DNA of 9,694 nucleotides from Flavobacteriaceae bacterium (GTDB lineage Bacteria; Bacteroidota; Bacteroidia; Flavobacteriales; Flavobacteriaceae): contig DOIV01000146.1 in assembly GCA_003511845.1 (NCBI GenBank), forward strand, positions 1 through 9,694, given 5' to 3'. Below the pieces are notes generated by a model that ran no database searches, was not told where the DNA came from, and was given only the letters and a program-made list of their open reading frames with translations. Of the stretch, positions 7,002-9,694 are shown piece after piece (position 1 is the first letter of the stretch; each line of letters begins with the position of its first letter). The translations under genes were made by a program, and so were the position numbers.

Positions 7002-7053
7002 TAGTAAAAGGAAACTAATTTTAAATTACATAAGATTTTAATTTAAGTCATTG

Positions 7054-7061
7054 CAAATATA
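7054..7061 (-). promoter_or_regulatory. -7 element of the exported-protein gene
   Basis: On the minus strand TATATTTG (7061-7054) matches TAnnTTTG exactly. A start near 7047 would give a leader of about 16 bases before the ATG at 7031, which supports that ATG as the ancestral start. No good TTTG -33 element is seen; that region is occupied by the terminator hairpin. Confidence 0.5.
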
Positions 7062-7071
7062 TTCTATTCAC

Positions 7072-7108
7072 AAAAAAAAAGAGCATTGTACATGAAACAA
7101 TACTCTTT
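7072..7108 (-). terminator. Strong intrinsic terminator on the minus strand, upstream of a gene
   Basis: Read on the minus strand, AAAGAGTATTGT (7108-7097) pairs with ACAATGCTCTTT (7089-7078) over 12 bp with one T-G wobble, around the loop TTCATGT. A run of nine Ts follows (7080-7072, the first three within the stem). On the plus strand the wobble becomes a C-A mismatch and the following tract is not a T-run, so the orientation is clear. No minus-strand ORF lies immediately upstream of it. Confidence 0.75.
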
Positions 7109-7132
7109 ATTTTAAACTAACTAACTCAAATA
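7072..7132 (-). ncRNA. Candidate small RNA or terminated leader, about 60 nt
   Basis: A consensus -7 box (7146-7139) would start transcription near 7132, and the strong terminator ends it at about 7072. The predicted RNA has an unstructured U/A/G-rich 5' part (with GAGTTAGTTAGTTT) and the 3' terminator hairpin. It contains no plausible ORF; the only ATG opens a frame of nine codons running through the terminator. It could be a trans-acting small RNA, or a leader whose terminator controls read-through into the exported-protein gene. I do not recognise it as a named RNA family. The call rests on promoter and terminator signals only. Confidence 0.45.
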
Positions 7133-7138
7133 ATACTG

Positions 7139-7146
7139 CAAAGATA
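7139..7146 (-). promoter_or_regulatory. -7 element of the candidate small RNA
   Basis: On the minus strand TATCTTTG (7146-7139) matches TAnnTTTG and is followed by CA, as is common in Bacteroidota. No TTTG is found at the ideal -33 spacing (a TTG ends 12 bases upstream). The rest of the divergent gap (7147-7271) is very AT-rich. It includes an inverted pair ATAACAA (7155-7161) and TTGTTAT (7189-7195) that I cannot assign. Confidence 0.45.
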
Positions 7147-7271
7147 CTTCACAAATAACAACTATATGTTAAATTAATATTAAACAAATTGTTATTTATG
7201 TTAATTATTGTTAATATTTTAAGAAAAATAGTATTAAAAACCTATTTCTATGATGCTAAATAATAGTTCAT

Positions 7272-7279
7272 TATTTTTG
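7272..7279 (+). promoter_or_regulatory. -7 element of uvrB
   Basis: TATTTTTG (7272-7279) matches TAnnTTTG and lies 20 bases before the uvrB ATG, implying a short leader of about 14 bases. The -33 region shows only a weak TTTC at 7245-7248. No LexA/SOS-like palindrome was recognised. Confidence 0.5.
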
Positions 7280-7299
7280 TAGTCTCAATTTAACATAAA

Positions 7300-9288
7300 A
7301 TGCAATTCAAACTTCAATCTGATTTTAAACCTACTGGCGATCAACCTCAAGCTATCAAGCAAATTAGTGAGGCTATTATAGCCGGTGAAACTTACCAAAC
7401 TTTATTGGGTGTTACAGGTTCTGGCAAAACATTTACCGTAGCAAATGTGATTGAAAAAGTTCAAAGACCAACTTTAATTTTAGCCCATAACAAAACGTTG
7501 GCAGCACAATTGTATTCTGAATTCAAGCATTTTTTTCCTGAAAATGCTGTAGAGTATTTTGTATCGTATTATGATTATTACCAACCCGAAGCTTATATCC
7601 CTTCAAGTGGTTTGTATATTGAAAAAGACTTATCTATCAACGAAGATATTGAACGCTTACGACTAAGCACAACCTCTTCCCTACTCTCTGGCAGAAGAGA
7701 TGTTTTGGTAGTTGCTTCCGTTTCTTGTTTGTATGGAATTGGAAATCCTGTTGAGTTTAAAAAGAATGTCATTCATATTGAAGTAGATCAAAAAATACCC
7801 AGAACAAAATTTTTACATCGCTTAGTAACAAGTTTATATTCTAGAACCGAATTTGAAGTTAAAAGTGGTACATTTAAAGTGAAAGGAGATACGATTACAG
7901 TTTTTCCTTCGTATGGAGATCACGGATATCGCATTCATTTTTTTGGAGATGAAATTGAAGAAATTGAAAGTTTTGATATCGTCAGTAATCAAATTATTGA
8001 AAAGTTTGAAAAATTAACCATTTACCCTGCCAATCTGTTTGTAACCTCGCCAGATGTATTGCAAAATGCTATCCATATGATACAGGAAGATATGGTAAAA
8101 CAAGTTGATTATTTTAAAGAAATCGGCAAACATTTAGAAGCAAAACGTTTGAAAGAACGGACAGAATTTGACTTAGAGATGATTCGTGAATTAGGCTATT
8201 GTAGTGGTATTGAGAATTATTCCCGCTATTTAGATTGTAGAGAACCAGGTACTCGTCCTTTTTGTTTACTAGATTATTTTCCTGATGATTATTTAATGGT
8301 GGTTGATGAAAGTCACGTTACCATACCGCAAACTCATGCCATGTACGGAGGCGACAGATCACGTAAAGAAAATTTAGTGGAATACGGATTCCGACTACCC
8401 GCAGCAATGGACAACCGTCCGTTAAAATTTGAGGAACTAGAAGCCATTCAAAATCAAGTGATTTATGTGAGTGCCACCCCAGCCGATTATGAATTGCAAA
8501 AAACCGAAGGTGTTTTTGTAGAACAAGTTATTAGACCAACGGGATTATTAGATCCGATTATAGAAGTAAGACCCAGTTTAAATCAGATTGATGACTTAAT
8601 TGAAGAGATACAAATACGTGTAGAAAAAGATGAACGTACCTTGGTAACGACATTAACCAAACGTATGGCAGAAGAATTAACAAAATACCTAAGTAGAATT
8701 CAGATTAGATGTCGTTATATTCATAGTGATGTTGACACATTAGAGCGTGTTGAAATCATGCAAGACCTCCGTAAAGGATTATTTGATGTGCTCATTGGTG
8801 TAAACCTATTACGTGAAGGCTTAGATTTACCAGAAGTATCATTAGTTGCCATTTTAGACGCTGATAAAGAAGGTTTTTTACGTAGCCATCGTTCGTTAAC
8901 ACAAACTATTGGGAGAGCAGCACGAAATATTAATGGGAGAGCGATTCTGTATGCCGATAAAATAACCAAAAGCATGCAGTTGACTATTGATGAAACTGAT
9001 AGAAGGCGTGAAAAACAAATTGCTTACAATACCAAACATAACATCACGCCTAAACAGATTCAAAAAAGTATTGATAGTAGTTTGACAAAGAGTAATATTT
9101 CTTCATTTCATTATGATAGTGCTGTTGCTAAAGCTGCCGAAGAAGATTTGGAATACCTACCCAAGCCTGAGATTGAAAAACGGATTAGAACTGCTCAAAA
9201 ACATATGGAACAAGCTGCTAAAGCCTTAGATTTTATTGTAGCAGCTCAATTGCGTGATCAGATTAAAGTGCTGAAGGAGCAGTTGTAG
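7300..9288 (+). CDS. uvrB: Excinuclease ABC subunit B (UvrB)
   Basis: UvrB is the damage-verifying helicase-like subunit of nucleotide excision repair. It is loaded by UvrA, opens DNA around the lesion with its beta-hairpin, and recruits UvrC for incision in the cytoplasm. The 662-residue length is normal. The sequence shows Walker A GVTGSGKT (37-44), the beta-hairpin region around YYDYYQPEAYIPSSG (90-104), Walker B/motif II DESH (336-339), motif V GLDLPEVSLVAILDADKEGF (near 507-526), motif VI QTIGRAAR (535-542), and a C-terminal UVR domain (about 626-662) that contacts UvrC. All key helicase residues are present. The ATG at 7300 gives the usual N-terminus with the FKPTGDQPQAI motif. uvrA and uvrC are not in the window, and the gene appears to be transcribed on its own. 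Confidence 0.98.
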   Translation: MQFKLQSDFKPTGDQPQAIKQISEAIIAGETYQTLLGVTGSGKTFTVANVIEKVQRPTLILAHNKTLAAQLYSEFKHFFPENAVEYFVSYYDYYQPEAYIPSSGLYIEKDLSINEDIERLRLSTTSSLLSGRRDVLVVASVSCLYGIGNPVEFKKNVIHIEVDQKIPRTKFLHRLVTSLYSRTEFEVKSGTFKVKGDTITVFPSYGDHGYRIHFFGDEIEEIESFDIVSNQIIEKFEKLTIYPANLFVTSPDVLQNAIHMIQEDMVKQVDYFKEIGKHLEAKRLKERTEFDLEMIRELGYCSGIENYSRYLDCREPGTRPFCLLDYFPDDYLMVVDESHVTIPQTHAMYGGDRSRKENLVEYGFRLPAAMDNRPLKFEELEAIQNQVIYVSATPADYELQKTEGVFVEQVIRPTGLLDPIIEVRPSLNQIDDLIEEIQIRVEKDERTLVTTLTKRMAEELTKYLSRIQIRCRYIHSDVDTLERVEIMQDLRKGLFDVLIGVNLLREGLDLPEVSLVAILDADKEGFLRSHRSLTQTIGRAARNINGRAILYADKITKSMQLTIDETDRRREKQIAYNTKHNITPKQIQKSIDSSLTKSNISSFHYDSAVAKAAEEDLEYLPKPEIEKRIRTAQKHMEQAAKALDFIVAAQLRDQIKVLKEQL

Positions 9289-9334
9289 TTTCTGACTAGC
9301 CTTGTCTTTCTCAATAAAAATAACTAGTTTCGTT

Positions 9335-9355
9335 CCTGCCCGTCCGAAAGGCGGG
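9335..9355. repeat. GC-rich hairpin between uvrB and the next gene
   Basis: CCCGTC (9339-9344) pairs with GGCGGG (9350-9355), including one T-G wobble, around the loop CGAAA; CCTG lies just before it. In an AT-rich gap this stands out. It resembles the nested hairpin at 2271-2291 in size, G-T wobble, CGAA-containing loop and leading CCTG. CGTTCCT occurs just before it (9331-9337) and also inside the other repeat (2301-2307). It may be a repeat unit and could also act as a uvrB 3'-end structure. Confidence 0.45.
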
Positions 9356-9373
9356 TATCATAGAAAATAAATC

Positions 9374-9694
9374 ATGAAAACAGCAACCGTAAGCCAACTT
9401 AAAAATGAGCTAAAATACCAGTCGCAAGAAGAACTGCTAGAACTCTGTTTACAGCTGTCAAAATTTAAAAAAGAGAATAAAGAACTACTGACTTACCTCC
9501 TATTTGAAGCTGACGACGAAGATGCATTCATACAGGGTGTAAAAGAAGAAACTTCTGAACTATTCGGTCAAATTAATACTTCTAGTTATTTTTATATCAA
9601 AAAGAGTGTTCGTAAAATTTTACGAATTATCAAAAAATACATTCGCTATTCAAAAAAGAAAGAAACAGAAGTAGAATTACTATTGCATTTCTGT
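9374..9694 (+). CDS. Hypothetical basic, helical protein, 3'-truncated by the window
   Basis: An open frame begins with ATG at 9374 and runs 107 codons to the window edge without a stop. The N-terminal half is predicted helical (VSQLKNELKYQSQEELLELCL, then KFKKENKELLTYLLFEADD). The second half is lysine- and arginine-rich (KKSVRKILRIIKKYIRYSKKK). There is no signal peptide or membrane segment. It resembles unnamed flavobacterial hypothetical proteins beginning MKTATV, but I cannot assign a function. It lies 85 bases after uvrB on the same strand, separated by the GC-rich hairpin. A near-match to the -7 box, TAGTTTCG (9325-9332), is too weak to call. Confidence 0.7.
   Translation, partial: MKTATVSQLKNELKYQSQEELLELCLQLSKFKKENKELLTYLLFEADDEDAFIQGVKEETSELFGQINTSSYFYIKKSVRKILRIIKKYIRYSKKKETEVELLLHFC

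Noticed and set aside
7072..7096. Nine-codon reading frame from the ATG in the terminator loop
   Set aside because: It starts inside the terminator hairpin and runs through the U-run, so it would not be translated as a leader peptide.
7188..7213. Direct repeats of ATTGTTA 19 bases apart upstream of uvrB
   Set aside because: The region is almost entirely A and T, so short repeats are expected by chance. It does not match a known SOS box.

Overview
The window looks like ordinary chromosomal DNA of a Bacteroidota bacterium, most likely Flavobacteriaceae. It is strongly AT-rich and starts lack Shine-Dalgarno sequences. Several intergenic sites match the Bacteroidota -7 element TAnnTTTG, and the proteins resemble flavobacterial families. 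Three genes appear to use non-ATG starts (TTG at 1782, GTG at 3446, TTG at 4620).

Layout. Positions 2-1804 (+) hold the 3' part of a calcineurin-like metallophosphoesterase with an N-terminal beta domain; its frame is open to the window edge. A small DoxX-like membrane protein (1782-2159, +) overlaps its 3' end. A convergent gap (2160-2405) carries a palindromic dispersed-repeat element with a GC-rich hairpin inside it. On the minus strand lies a two-gene menaquinone unit: a MenI-type hotdog thioesterase (3450-3869), then a MenF-type isochorismate synthase (2406-3446), in the same frame and separated by one stop codon and one sense codon. Divergent from it is a pRiA4b ORF-3-family protein with an acidic tail (3957-4448). 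An ABC ATPase (4620-5519) and its ABC-2 permease (5524-6399) form a two-gene exporter operon. A predicted exported protein (6489-7001, -) faces it across a hairpin terminator. Its normal start is disrupted: the promoter-proximal ATG at 7031 is followed at once by TAA, and after that codon an otherwise normal signal peptide reads on in frame. uvrB (7300-9288, +) is complete. After a second GC-rich hairpin the window ends in the first 107 codons of an unrecognised gene (9374-9694+).

How the genes work together. MenI and MenF catalyse two steps of menaquinone synthesis: MenF opens the pathway from chorismate, and MenI hydrolyses 1,4-dihydroxy-2-naphthoyl-CoA. The ABC pair is one exporter. UvrB is the damage-verification helicase of nucleotide excision repair. 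The other neighbours show no evident functional link.

I see no defence system, CRISPR array, prophage or transposase gene. The least-explained signal is in the divergent gap 7032-7299: on the minus strand a consensus -7 box (7146-7139) is followed about 30 bases later by a strong intrinsic terminator (12-bp stem plus U-run) with no ORF between. This predicts an undescribed small RNA of about 60 nt, or a terminated leader of the exported-protein gene. The nonsense codon at codon 2 of that gene and the nested repeat at 2223-2325 are the other items worth checking.
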